From: Planctomicrobium piriforme
GTDB taxonomy: Bacteria > Planctomycetota > Planctomycetia > Planctomycetales > Planctomycetaceae
Direction: 5' to 3'
DNA length: 64,000 nucleotides
Assembly (NCBI RefSeq): GCF_900113665.1
Contig: NZ_FOQD01000024.1
Span: 1 to 64,000, forward strand
Shown here one piece after another: positions 19,010 through 27,012 of the stretch (position 1 is its first letter; each line of letters starts with the position of its first letter). Position numbers and translations under genes: made by a program. Below the pieces are notes generated by a model. The model searched no databases and was not told where the DNA came from. It saw nothing but the letters and a program-made list of their open reading frames with translations.

Positions 19010-19579
19010 ATGTCAGAAGAACGATCCCCGGTCGACGGGTTCCAGCACCATGCCGTGTATTGCCGACACAGCGGTCAGTCCCGCCGCGGAGATCCACGGA
19101 GCGTCTGGATCACCTGCACCGATGCCGTCATGGAGCAGGCCTTGCAGCCGCTCCATGAACTCGGCTCCGCACTGATCTTGCGACGTTCCCAATTCGGATG
19201 CTGCGACGGGCCAGGCGATGCCTGCGAAGGACTGTCCATCATCGAACAGGCGGTGCGGCATCGCAATGTCCGTGAAATCGTCGTCTGCGGCCATGCCTGC
19301 TGCTCCGCGTTTCCTCAGGAATTCGAAGTGCCAGCAGCACTGAAAAACGCCGATCTGGGCACACAACTGCTCAGGCGGGCGAGAGAACGCGAAATCTGGA
19401 ATCATCGTGCCCGCGAACGCCTGATTCGCCAAGTGGCCGAACTGGAACAGCGCCCGTTGATCGCGCACCTCGTCGCCTCGCGTGAGGTCTCAGTGCACGG
19501 CCTCTTTACTTGGCCGAAAGCGGTCTGTTCACTGCATATCACACGGCCAGCGGACAATTCCTGCCCGTGTCGAAGTTAA
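19010..19579 (+). CDS. Beta-carbonic-anhydrase-like protein of the DAB operon
   Basis: A 189-residue protein with the outline of a beta-carbonic anhydrase: ITCTDA (Cys36, Asp38) and VVCGHACCSAF (His95, Cys98) correspond to the C-x-D-x-R and H-x2-C zinc motifs. The Arg that normally pairs with the Asp is Val40 here, so the usual Asp-Arg switch is broken and activity is uncertain. The start chosen has GAGGA 7 bases upstream; an ATG at 18953 touching the dabA stop would add 19 residues but lacks a ribosome site. Translational coupling to dabA is likely. It may balance CO2 and bicarbonate, bind bicarbonate or play a structural role. The C-terminus is Cys-rich (CPCRS). Confidence 0.75.
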   Translation: MSEERSPVDGFQHHAVYCRHSGQSRRGDPRSVWITCTDAVMEQALQPLHELGSALILRRSQFGCCDGPGDACEGLSIIEQAVRHRNVREIVVCGHACCSAFPQEFEVPAALKNADLGTQLLRRAREREIWNHRARERLIRQVAELEQRPLIAHLVASREVSVHGLFTWPKAVCSLHITRPADNSCPCRS

Positions 19580-19747
19580 TTTCCAGGGAGTGATATTTCC
19601 GACGCAGGCAAATGGAATCGCGACTTGGTATCGTGTCGGCGGGGCCGTGTTTCTCCGGTCGATTCCGACTGTTCACTCGCAATCGAAGGCCGTTTTTGAA
19701 CGGCTTCCCCTCTCGCGTTGCCTTTTCCCTCAAATCAAAGCATCACG

Positions 19748-21205
19748 ATGCGAAATCTGTTGTTGGTTCTGTCGCTGCTGTGTGTGGCTCCCGTTTCCAG
19801 TGCGCTGGCCCAGTTCGATGAACTCGCCGCCAAGGCCCGGCCCGGCGCGAACGCCGTCATGGCGATGGATGTCGCCGCACTCAAAAGCACCCCGCTCGCC
19901 GAACGTCACGGGTGGGTGAAGAAGCTCGAATCCGCTTTCATTGACCGCACCATCTTCCTGCCGCCGGGCGCTGACAAAGTCCTCGTCGCCAGCCAACTGC
20001 AACTCGCCGACGATTTCCAGCCTGACTGGCAATCGGTGGTGATGAAAATGTCGCAGCCGGTTTCGATGGTCGCCATTGCCCGGGCCGAAGGAGTGCACGT
20101 CGATGACATCGGCGGCACCCAAACGGTCCTCACGAAAACCGGAGCCTATCTGTTTCCGCTGGGATCACAGTTGTTGGGCGTCCTCTCCCCAGGCAACCGT
20201 CAGGCGGCAGCCAGCTGGATCCGCGATGCCGCCGACCAGCGCGGCAACCCGCTGCCTGCGTATCTGGGTGGGGCGATCAATCGCGTGAACGGCAAAACGC
20301 AGATCGTGCTGGCCATCGACCTGAAGAACGTCACCTCAGCCCGGGCGATTGCCGAGCGTTTGCGAAATTCGAAAGTGATTGCCGACGCCGTTCTCAACCC
20401 CGACGCCGTCGCCGCGATGCTGCAGACGATTCAAGGGGTCTCCATCGACATGTCGATCGATACCCAGGCTCTCGTGAAATCCCGCATTGAATTCGGAAAC
20501 GCGATCACGTTGTCGGACAGCGTGGCCAAGGGGCTCGTGCTGGAAACGCTCGCCGACCTGGGGCTCGACATGCCGGAACTCGCCGGGCACAAGTTTCAGG
20601 TCGCCGGACAGTCGATCTTTGCCGAAGGCAGCCTCTCGGCCAACGGCATGCGGCGGCTGCTCAGCATTCTGGAAGTCCCCACGACCAATGACAGCGAACC
20701 CTCCGAAGCCTCGGGCTCGACATCCAAAGACATGGCCGCCAGTTCGCAGAAGTATTACAAGTCCGTGGTGACGCTCCTCGACGATCTCCATGGCGACCGC
20801 GAAAAGCTAGACACTAGAGGAGGCACCGACGGCGTGTGGATGGACCGCTACGCCAAGAAGATCGACCGCCTGCCGATTCTGAACGTCGACCCCGACCTGC
20901 TCGACTGGGGCTCGAAGACCGCCGAGACTCTGCGGATCATGTCCAGCAGCCGCAAAAACGCCGGGCTCTCCGCCGGTTCCCAGAAGTCCGCCCTGCGGAC
21001 AGGCCTGTACTACGACAACTCCTACGGCAGCTATGGCGGCATCCAGGGCAACACGGCCCAGAACGACGCCATGAACCGCTACCAAATCGACCGCCAACTG
21101 GGGAACTCGGCCACCTCAGTGCGAGTCGAAGGCTGGCGACTCATCGACGACGCCGCTGCCGCCGTTCGCAAAACCATGACGACGCGATACAGCCTCGAGT
21201 TTTAG
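19748..21205 (+). CDS. Secreted planctomycete protein, unknown function
   Basis: A 485-residue protein with a signal peptide (MRNLLLVLSLLCVAPVSSALAQ); the start is the ATG giving this peptide. I do not recognise a named domain. The mature N-terminus reads FDELAAKARPGANAVMAMDVAALKSTPLAE, then alternating helices and strands (MVAIARAEG, QTVLTKTGAYLFPLGSQLLGVLSPGNRQAAASWI), a pattern seen in planctomycete proteins of unknown function related to DUF3352-like chaperone-like proteins; that link is weak. A Ser/Thr/Glu-rich stretch (residues about 320-340) separates the domains. The C-terminus has a Tyr/Gly-rich segment (TGLYYDNSYGSYGG). It is followed by a terminator at 21249, so it is probably monocistronic. 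Confidence 0.7.
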   Translation: MRNLLLVLSLLCVAPVSSALAQFDELAAKARPGANAVMAMDVAALKSTPLAERHGWVKKLESAFIDRTIFLPPGADKVLVASQLQLADDFQPDWQSVVMKMSQPVSMVAIARAEGVHVDDIGGTQTVLTKTGAYLFPLGSQLLGVLSPGNRQAAASWIRDAADQRGNPLPAYLGGAINRVNGKTQIVLAIDLKNVTSARAIAERLRNSKVIADAVLNPDAVAAMLQTIQGVSIDMSIDTQALVKSRIEFGNAITLSDSVAKGLVLETLADLGLDMPELAGHKFQVAGQSIFAEGSLSANGMRRLLSILEVPTTNDSEPSEASGSTSKDMAASSQKYYKSVVTLLDDLHGDREKLDTRGGTDGVWMDRYAKKIDRLPILNVDPDLLDWGSKTAETLRIMSSSRKNAGLSAGSQKSALRTGLYYDNSYGSYGGIQGNTAQNDAMNRYQIDRQLGNSATSVRVEGWRLIDDAAAAVRKTMTTRYSLEF

Positions 21206-21248
21206 GGCTTGCCGGGCAATAGACTCTGCTTACCTTAAGAAAGATCAA

Positions 21249-21296
21249 GGGGCGCCGCCGGCATCTTCGCGATGCCGACAGCGCCTCTTTCCTTTT
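21249..21296 (+). terminator. Rho-independent terminator
   Basis: Stem built from GGCGC and CCGGCATC pairing with GATGCCG and GCGCC around a TTCGC loop, followed by TCTTTCCTTTT. It closes the transcript of the gene ending at 21205. Confidence 0.8.
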
Positions 21297-21343
21297 GTCC
21301 ATTCCCAACCGACAGGCTCCATCGTCCCGTCAGGATCTTCCGG

Positions 21344-21958
21344 ATGTATGTCCCCTCCAGCTTCCGCGAGACGGATCTCGCCACACTGCACGAGTTCATC
21401 GATCGGCACAGCTTCGCAACGCTGATCTCTCAAGTCGGCGACGAACCCTTCGCCACTCACTTGCCGCTCTTGCTCAATGCCAGCCAGGGACCACAGGGAA
21501 CCCTGTCAGGTCACATGGCGCGGGCAAATTCACACTGGCAATCCGCCGCCAGCCAACGCGTGCTGGCAATCTTTCGCGGCCCGCATGCGTATGTCTCACC
21601 CAGCTGGTACGAATCGCCTAACGTCGTCCCCACCTGGAACTATGTCACCGTACATGTCTACGGAACCCTGCGTCTGGTCGACGACCGCTCCCGACTCACT
21701 GATCTGATTGATCAGATGGTCACGCGTTACGAATCCTCCCAGCCGACCCCCTGGACATTGAGTTCCCAGAGCGAAGGTTTCGTCTCAAAGATGCTCGATG
21801 CGATCGTCGGCTTCGAAATCGAAATCGACCGCATCGAAGGCAAATGGAAGCTCAGCCAAAACCATTCTCAAGACCGACGCGACAAAGTGATGCAGCACCT
21901 GCAGGCGTCCGACCATGCCGACGACCGACAAATCGCCGACCTGATGAAGGCCAGGTAA
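21344..21958 (+). CDS. PaiB-like FMN-binding protein
   Basis: A 204-residue protein of the PaiB family (FMN-binding split barrel, sometimes called negative transcriptional regulator). Motifs: MYVPSSFRETDLATLHEFIDRHSFATLIS at the N-terminus, THLPLLL, GHMARANSHW, FRGPHAYVSPSWY, and VPTWNYVTVHVYGTLRLV, all characteristic. The C-terminus carries EIEIDRIEGKWKLSQN, the usual end of the family. The start is the ATG with AGGA upstream; upstream codons are unlike the family. Its physiological role is uncertain. It lies just before the insertion sequence, whose left end begins within about 15 bases of its stop. Confidence 0.88.
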   Translation: MYVPSSFRETDLATLHEFIDRHSFATLISQVGDEPFATHLPLLLNASQGPQGTLSGHMARANSHWQSAASQRVLAIFRGPHAYVSPSWYESPNVVPTWNYVTVHVYGTLRLVDDRSRLTDLIDQMVTRYESSQPTPWTLSSQSEGFVSKMLDAIVGFEIEIDRIEGKWKLSQNHSQDRRDKVMQHLQASDHADDRQIADLMKAR

Positions 21959-22066
21959 CATGGGTGAAACTATGAGGAGGTCAAGCCGACTGGTGCGGCA
22001 GCTCGGAGTTCGTGGTAAACCGGAGTGTTGTCTGTTCAACCCTGTTTCCACACGAGGAGACTCACC

Positions 22067-23098
22067 ATGGTTTACGTCGGCGTTGACCTCCACAAACACA
22101 CTATCAGCCTGTGCGTCGTGAATCGAGAGCGGAGCGTCCTGGAGCGAAAACGGCTCCACTGCTGCGAGGAGCACAGGATCGTGGAATTCCTCAAACTCCT
22201 TCGCAAGCAGCAACGCGGCATTCAGGTCGTCGTCGAAGCGACCGCCAGTTACGAATGGTTCGTCAAACTTGTCGAGCCGATCGCCCAGAAGGTGATCCTC
22301 GCTCATCCCAAAAAACTGCGGGTGATCGCCGAGTCCACTCGCAAGAGCGACAAGCTCGACGCCCAGGTGCTGGCCGAGTTCCTGGCGCTGGACATGATCC
22401 CCGAGGCCTATCGTCCCACGCCCCGGCAGCGGGAACATCGGACCCTGGTGCGGCACCGCCAGCGGGTTCAGAAAGGGATCACGTCGATCAAGAACACGCT
22501 GCGGCGGATCTTGAGTCACTACAACTCGGACATCAAGAGCCTGTTCACCCAGGAAGGGCTGACGTATCTGCGGGAGGTGGCGTTGTGCCAGGCCGACCGT
22601 TTCGTCGTCGATCAACTGTGCCTGCAGCTCACGCACCAGCAAGAGCTGCTGCGGGCGGTGGACCGGGAACTCTCGGCCTTCGCCAAGGCCGGTTCGGAGC
22701 AGGAGACGGCGAACCGCGAACTGCTGCGTTCGATTCCCGGGGTGGGCCGCGTGACGAGCGACGTGGTGGTCAGCGAACTGGGGGACATGCAGCGGTTCGC
22801 CAACGCCCGGAAAGTCGCGGCGTATGCGGGGCTGGCCCCCGGCCAGCGGGAGAGTGCCGGCAAGCGGAAAGACCTGCACATCGAGAAGTGCGGTTCCAGG
22901 TTACTCAGGGCCACGCTGGTGGAAGCGGCCTGGCAACTTGTCAAACGCAGTCCGCGGTGGCGGGACATCTTTGAGCGATTGCGGGCGCGGACCGGCCAGA
23001 AGAAGAAGGCGATCGTGGCGATCGCGCGGAGGTTATTGACGGTGATGTACGCGCTGCTCAAGCGGCGGGAGCCGTTCCGGCCCTTCGCGGTCGCCTGA
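22067..23098 (+). CDS. IS110-family transposase
   Basis: A 343-residue transposase. The N-terminal RuvC-like DEDD domain shows Asp7 in YVGVDLHKH, Glu in VVEATASYEWFV and the Asp pair in KSDKLDAQVLAEF. The C-terminal transposase_20 domain has SIPGVGRVTSDVVVSELGD, RFANARKVAAYAGLAPGQRESAGKRK (with the conserved Ser-containing stretch) and ATLVEAAWQLVK. The frame is full length and undamaged, so the element may be active. The ATG after GAGGAGACTCACC is chosen because it begins with the catalytic-domain motif. IS110 enzymes are guided by a bridge/seekRNA made from a non-coding end of the element; here the longer such end is downstream. Confidence 0.95.
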   Translation: MVYVGVDLHKHTISLCVVNRERSVLERKRLHCCEEHRIVEFLKLLRKQQRGIQVVVEATASYEWFVKLVEPIAQKVILAHPKKLRVIAESTRKSDKLDAQVLAEFLALDMIPEAYRPTPRQREHRTLVRHRQRVQKGITSIKNTLRRILSHYNSDIKSLFTQEGLTYLREVALCQADRFVVDQLCLQLTHQQELLRAVDRELSAFAKAGSEQETANRELLRSIPGVGRVTSDVVVSELGDMQRFANARKVAAYAGLAPGQRESAGKRKDLHIEKCGSRLLRATLVEAAWQLVKRSPRWRDIFERLRARTGQKKKAIVAIARRLLTVMYALLKRREPFRPFAVA

Positions 23099-23530
23099 GC
23101 AGGTCGAATTGCATGCAGACGTCTGTCGCAGAAATTGTTGAGGAATGAGTTGGCAAGCCAACAGGTGAACGTGACGACTTGAACGGCCGAGCCCGGACCC
23201 CGCCATAAGCGCCGGCCTTGCGGCTGGATCCTTGATAGGGTGAATGGGGCGACCGTCTTGCATGTTCGATTCCTGAGACGTGAACCTGGGCGTCACGATC
23301 TCGAATAGATGGTTGAGCATCACGTCACAAGTTGGCCCCCAGCTCCAGATCCGGTGCGGGAGCGTTGTTCGCTCCCTCCACCTCGGGCTCAGAGAATGCC
23401 CGGAAGAGTCAGACCGATCGACACGGCCAGGCGATGATGAGCCAGAATCGACCACAGCCGACGGCGAGGGGAATGACCGGACTTCCGGAAAAATCTCTGC
23501 ACCTGCCGCTTGACAACTCATTCCTCATAG
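23099..23530 (+). ncRNA. Candidate guide (bridge/seek) RNA region of the IS
   Basis: About 430 bases of non-coding DNA between the transposase stop and the right subterminal repeat, bracketed by inverted copies of TGAGGAATGAGTTG-CAAG (23137-23170 and 23499-23530). In IS1111-type elements the guide RNA is encoded downstream of the transposase. The region holds several local inverted repeats (for example CGCCGGCC/GGCTGG near 23210). Exact RNA ends cannot be read from sequence. Confidence 0.4.
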
Positions 23531-23667
23531 ATGGCAGGGTCAGTAGCGGAGCGTATGGCCCTGCTCGCGTGCCATGCAGGTTAAGCCAGGCAAACCATAG
23601 ACCAGGCCACGCATCGCGCCTGCCAATCACCTACACGCTCCTGGTGCAGTGTCCCGCAACTTCGGGA

Positions 23668-23720
23668 TCCTCTCCCTCGCCCCGGTACTCCGGGGAGAGG
23701 GTCGGGGTGAGGGGCTTTTC
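23668..23720. repeat. CCCTCTCCC/GGGGAGAGGG dispersed palindrome
   Basis: Inverted repeat built from TCTCCCTCGCCCCGG and CCGGGGAGAGGG with the tail TCGGGGTGAGGGG. A related hairpin stands before alaS (27904-27940). This type of polypurine/polypyrimidine intergenic repeat is common in bacteria. It lies in the 225 bases between the insertion sequence and the truncated RHS gene, which otherwise show no gene. Confidence 0.7.
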
Positions 23721-23757
23721 CAGGGATTTTGCTGCGTAGGTGAATTAACCAACAGCG

Positions 23758-26022
23758 TTGGACACCTTCCTCGATCAGGTCTACCGGCTCACCAGCTTCG
23801 ATCAAAGCGACCCGGTCGGCGGCACCATTCTGAATCAGGTGACCCGGGTGTATAATGAGTTCCAGCAAGTGATTGGGGAGTACCAGTCCCATAGCGGCGC
23901 AGTAGTCCTGGGAACGACTCCCAAGGTGCAGTATGGGTACTCGACGAGCAGTGCGAATACAATCCGGCCTCTGAGTATGACGTATCCCAACGGACGCATT
24001 GTGCGACTGAACTACGGCAGCACGGGCACGGCGAACAACCTGTTAAGCCGTCCGCTGTCTGTGGTGGACGATGCAGGGAGCGTGATTTTGCAGACCTACA
24101 GCTACTTGGGGCTAAATACCCCGGTGATCGCTGATAACCCACAGCCGGACGTCAGATGGACGCTGGTGGGGAGCAGTAACGATCCGGATACGGGCGACAT
24201 CTATACTGGGCTGGACCGGTTCGGACGGATCAAGGACTGCCGGTGGCAGGATTATGGGGCCAGTGCCGATGCGGTGCGGCTGAAGTACGGTTATGACCGG
24301 GACAGCAACCGGTTGTGGCGTCAGGACGACGTCGCCCGGGCGGCCAGCCAGCCGTTCGATGAGCTGTACACCTACGACGGCCTGCAGCGGCTGCAGACGA
24401 TGCAGCGGGGGACGCTCAACAGCGGTCATACGGCGATCTCCAGCCAAACCTACGGTCAGTGCTGGAACCTGGACAGTACGGAGAACTGGACCGGGATGAA
24501 ACAGGCGGTCGGCGGAAGCAGCTGGACGCTGGAACAGGCCCGGACTGCGAATACGGTCAATGAAATCACGGACATCACGAACTCTGTCGGATCAGCCTGG
24601 ACGGAACCGGTGTACGACGGGGTGGGAAACATGACGACGATCCCCCAGCCGAACGATCCGACCAAGAGCTTCACGGGCACATGGGATGCCTGGAACCGCC
24701 TGGTCAAGCTGGTGGACGACAGCACCACCAACACGGTGGAGGAATACCAATATGACGCGGCAGGCCGACGGATCGTCAAGAAGCTGTACACGAGCGGCAC
24801 GCTGAGCGAGACGCGGCAGATCTACCTGTCGAGCCAGAATCAGGTTCTGGAAGAAGGGATTGGCTCGTCGACGGAGGCCGTGCTACAGAACGTCTGGAGC
24901 CTGATGTACATCGATGGCCTGATTCTGCGGGATCGGGACACCGATGGAGATGAAGAGCTGGACGAACGCCGCTACTGCCTGCAAGACGCCAACTGGAACG
25001 CAGTCGCCCTGACGGACGCCAGCGGAGACGTGACGCAGCGGTTCTGCTATCAGCCATATGGCACCGTGCAGTTCTTGGCGGTGAACTACAGCTCCGGCAG
25101 CAACACGGCCCTGTGGGCCACGCTGTTCACCGGAAGGGAACTGGATCTCGCCACGGGACTGTACTACTTTAGGGCGAGGTATTTAAGCAGTCTTGTGGGT
25201 GCTTTTATGGGTAGAGACCCGGCGGGCTTTGCCGATGGCCCCAATTTCTATAGCGCATATTTTGTCCCGACAACGTCGGATCCAAGCGGCAAACAGTCAA
25301 GTTTCGTCCCAGGCCCATTCGGAGGTCGCCTTCCTCCGTCGTTTGCAAAATGGTTTAACGACAACAAGCAAACAGATGGATGCGTCTATATTGACGTTGA
25401 AGACTTTTTGAAATGGTATAAAGAGGCTGGCGGAGTCATTTCTCATAAACAGGTCTGGGCAATCTGGGAAGGCGGCTGTATCGGGCTTGCCGGCGCAGCA
25501 GCAACTTGTCCGGCTAACATATACCCTTACAAAAATCCGTCAGGTGGAATACAAGGCCCTTCTTTTCCGACTCCGGAGAGGCTTCCCGGAGTGCGCTGTT
25601 TCTTGCAAAGATCCGAAGCGGAGAGACGCACTTGTCCAGACGGCGAGATCAATACAGTATTTGGGAAAAGTGGCTACTACAGTGGAGGCAAAGGAAATAC
25701 ACCAGATATTGGCGACGGAGGCACAGTTTCGCCATCTTCTGTGGTTGGAGTAGAAAGAAACGGTGATTTCTTCTACCAACTGGAAGGTGGCGGACTCTTT
25801 TGGTTCATTAACAACGCCAGATCTGAAGATGATGGACGCAGGGGAAGGCTGCCCAAAATTTGGGAACCATCTCCCGACGGCTTTGTTTACCCTGATCCGA
25901 ACTGGACACCCGGACCAGAAATACCTAGATATAAACAGCAATTGACAATCTGCGAGGATTCCCAATCTTTCTCCAAACATCCAGATACAATTTGGTGTTC
26001 AGTGTGCAAGAAATGCGAATAA
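23758..26022 (+). CDS. 5'-truncated RHS/YD-repeat protein with variable C-terminal tail
   Basis: A 754-codon frame opening at a TTG just after an in-frame stop, with no ribosome site, so it is probably the 3' part of a larger gene cut off near the insertion sequence. It carries YD-repeat units (YGYDRDSNRLWRQDD, YTYDGLQRLQTMQRG, YDGVGNMTTIP, YQYDAAGRRIVKKLY) and the RHS-associated core end (YQPYGTVQF, GRELDLATGLYYFRARYLSSLVGAFMGRDPAGF). From about residue 500 the sequence changes: lower GC, Cys-rich, ending CSVCKKCE, with no family I recognise. In RHS proteins that region is the exchangeable toxin or tip domain, so a polymorphic-toxin tail is possible. Whether the fragment is expressed is unclear. 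Confidence 0.75.
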   Translation: MDTFLDQVYRLTSFDQSDPVGGTILNQVTRVYNEFQQVIGEYQSHSGAVVLGTTPKVQYGYSTSSANTIRPLSMTYPNGRIVRLNYGSTGTANNLLSRPLSVVDDAGSVILQTYSYLGLNTPVIADNPQPDVRWTLVGSSNDPDTGDIYTGLDRFGRIKDCRWQDYGASADAVRLKYGYDRDSNRLWRQDDVARAASQPFDELYTYDGLQRLQTMQRGTLNSGHTAISSQTYGQCWNLDSTENWTGMKQAVGGSSWTLEQARTANTVNEITDITNSVGSAWTEPVYDGVGNMTTIPQPNDPTKSFTGTWDAWNRLVKLVDDSTTNTVEEYQYDAAGRRIVKKLYTSGTLSETRQIYLSSQNQVLEEGIGSSTEAVLQNVWSLMYIDGLILRDRDTDGDEELDERRYCLQDANWNAVALTDASGDVTQRFCYQPYGTVQFLAVNYSSGSNTALWATLFTGRELDLATGLYYFRARYLSSLVGAFMGRDPAGFADGPNFYSAYFVPTTSDPSGKQSSFVPGPFGGRLPPSFAKWFNDNKQTDGCVYIDVEDFLKWYKEAGGVISHKQVWAIWEGGCIGLAGAAATCPANIYPYKNPSGGIQGPSFPTPERLPGVRCFLQRSEAERRTCPDGEINTVFGKSGYYSGGKGNTPDIGDGGTVSPSSVVGVERNGDFFYQLEGGGLFWFINNARSEDDGRRGRLPKIWEPSPDGFVYPDPNWTPGPEIPRYKQQLTICEDSQSFSKHPDTIWCSVCKKCE

Positions 26023-26024
26023 GT

Positions 26025-26594
26025 ATGTACACAATGATATTGAGAATAAGTGTGGCTTTGTTCTTTTTGGTCTTGTTTCTGGAGCTGTTTGTCGAATTTG
26101 CTCACGGTGAAAATATAGGCAAGAGGGATGACCTACTTCCTGGAATAAATCTAGGAACCACTGTAGTCGTTGATGGTACATGGGTTTCTCAAGAGATGTG
26201 GCCGCGTCGCTATTCGGAACGCCTGCGAATTGATGCGATTGATGGGAAGGTACTGGATGCTCCAGTGTTCATTCCTGTAGAAAGAATCGTTACGTTTGCA
26301 GACGATTGTTGGGATGATGCAAAAGTCAACGAAAGTCGGGAACCTGGCAGCTCAAAGTCCGCTCGCGTTTTTTCGCATAAACACCACTTTCGAATTGGGG
26401 GGAAACTAACTGTAATTGCATATGAGTCGGGCTACTATTCGGGAAAGCCGACGGGGTATAAAGGAGTGTTTTCGGGATTGGATATTCCTGTCCGTGCCGG
26501 CGTCGACTCACATAATTGTTTCGACGATTTTGGTTTCGTTTGCACTCTTGTTTTAATTGATGTTATTAAGTGGAATAGCGGTGCTTCAGATTGA
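26025..26594 (+). CDS. Small exported protein following the RHS tail
   Basis: A 189-residue protein starting 3 bases after the RHS stop (an ATG at 26013 would overlap it). It opens with a strong hydrophobic segment (MILRISVALFFLVLFLELFVEFAHGE), read as signal peptide or membrane anchor, followed by a soluble domain with no recognised motif (GTTVVVDGTWVSQEMWPRRYSERLRID, then RFGGKL-like RIGGKLTVIAYESGYYSG). GC is as low as in the RHS tail, so the two probably moved as one cassette. In RHS systems the gene after the tail often encodes the cognate immunity protein; that is an inference from position only, and an exported immunity protein would imply action outside the cytoplasm. Confidence 0.6.
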   Translation: MYTMILRISVALFFLVLFLELFVEFAHGENIGKRDDLLPGINLGTTVVVDGTWVSQEMWPRRYSERLRIDAIDGKVLDAPVFIPVERIVTFADDCWDDAKVNESREPGSSKSARVFSHKHHFRIGGKLTVIAYESGYYSGKPTGYKGVFSGLDIPVRAGVDSHNCFDDFGFVCTLVLIDVIKWNSGASD

Positions 26595-27012
26595 CGCAAG
26601 GCGGGTCTTTTAAGCATTTCGGTTCATGGTGGCAATCGCCAGCTTGCCGACAGGCACGGTTTGCCAATCGGGTCCATTGCTGATGCGTTGCGTTTTAGTG
26701 TTACCGCACTGATTCAGGAGGGCTGTCGACGTGAGTTGCGAATTCCGCCTTAAGAACTCCTGCAATGAGTTGAGTCAAAAAAGTGGTGAAGTCGAATGAT
26801 TCAATACGGCGGAAGAATTCGACTTTTATTCCAGGGTTAATGTATTGTCGACGACCATTGATATCGGTTTCTGATGATTTGGATGGACTTGAAGCCGTCA
26901 GTTAGCGGCATCGGCAAAGCCCTCATCGTCAATGCGTGGTTTTGTGCAGTAGACGCTCTGTCTGGTTCGGCCGTCGTTAGCAGTGTAATCAGGTTAATTC
27001 AGGGTGGAACGC
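26595..27012. other. Intergenic, no supported gene
   Basis: About 420 bases without a convincing gene. A degenerate member of the GTGGCA...GGCAC palindrome family lies near 26628-26660 (GTGGCAATCGCCAGC / GACAGGCAC). A short frame at 26874 overlapping the glycosyltransferase start lacks family features. The low GC of the cassette ends within this stretch. Confidence 0.5.

Larger units (their letters stand above)
21960..23535 (+). mobile_element. IS110/IS1111-type insertion sequence
   Basis: A DEDD transposase gene (22067-23098) flanked by non-coding DNA whose ends carry related sequences: CTATGAGGA..TCAAGC at 21970-22000 and its inverted counterpart at 23499-23530. A third copy in the left orientation lies just after the transposase (23137-23170). 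IS1111-type members have subterminal inverted repeats of this kind. The exact ends cannot be fixed because this family makes no target duplication; about 15 and 5 bases are allowed outside the repeats. It sits between paiB and a truncated RHS gene. Confidence 0.7.

Noticed and set aside
21785..22879. Minus-strand frame of 364 codons across paiB and the transposase
   Set aside because: It spans the boundary of two unrelated genes on the other strand, which no real gene would.
23530..23757. A start upstream that would make the RHS gene full length
   Set aside because: An in-frame TAA at 23746 precedes the frame and no RHS N-terminal sequence is present upstream.
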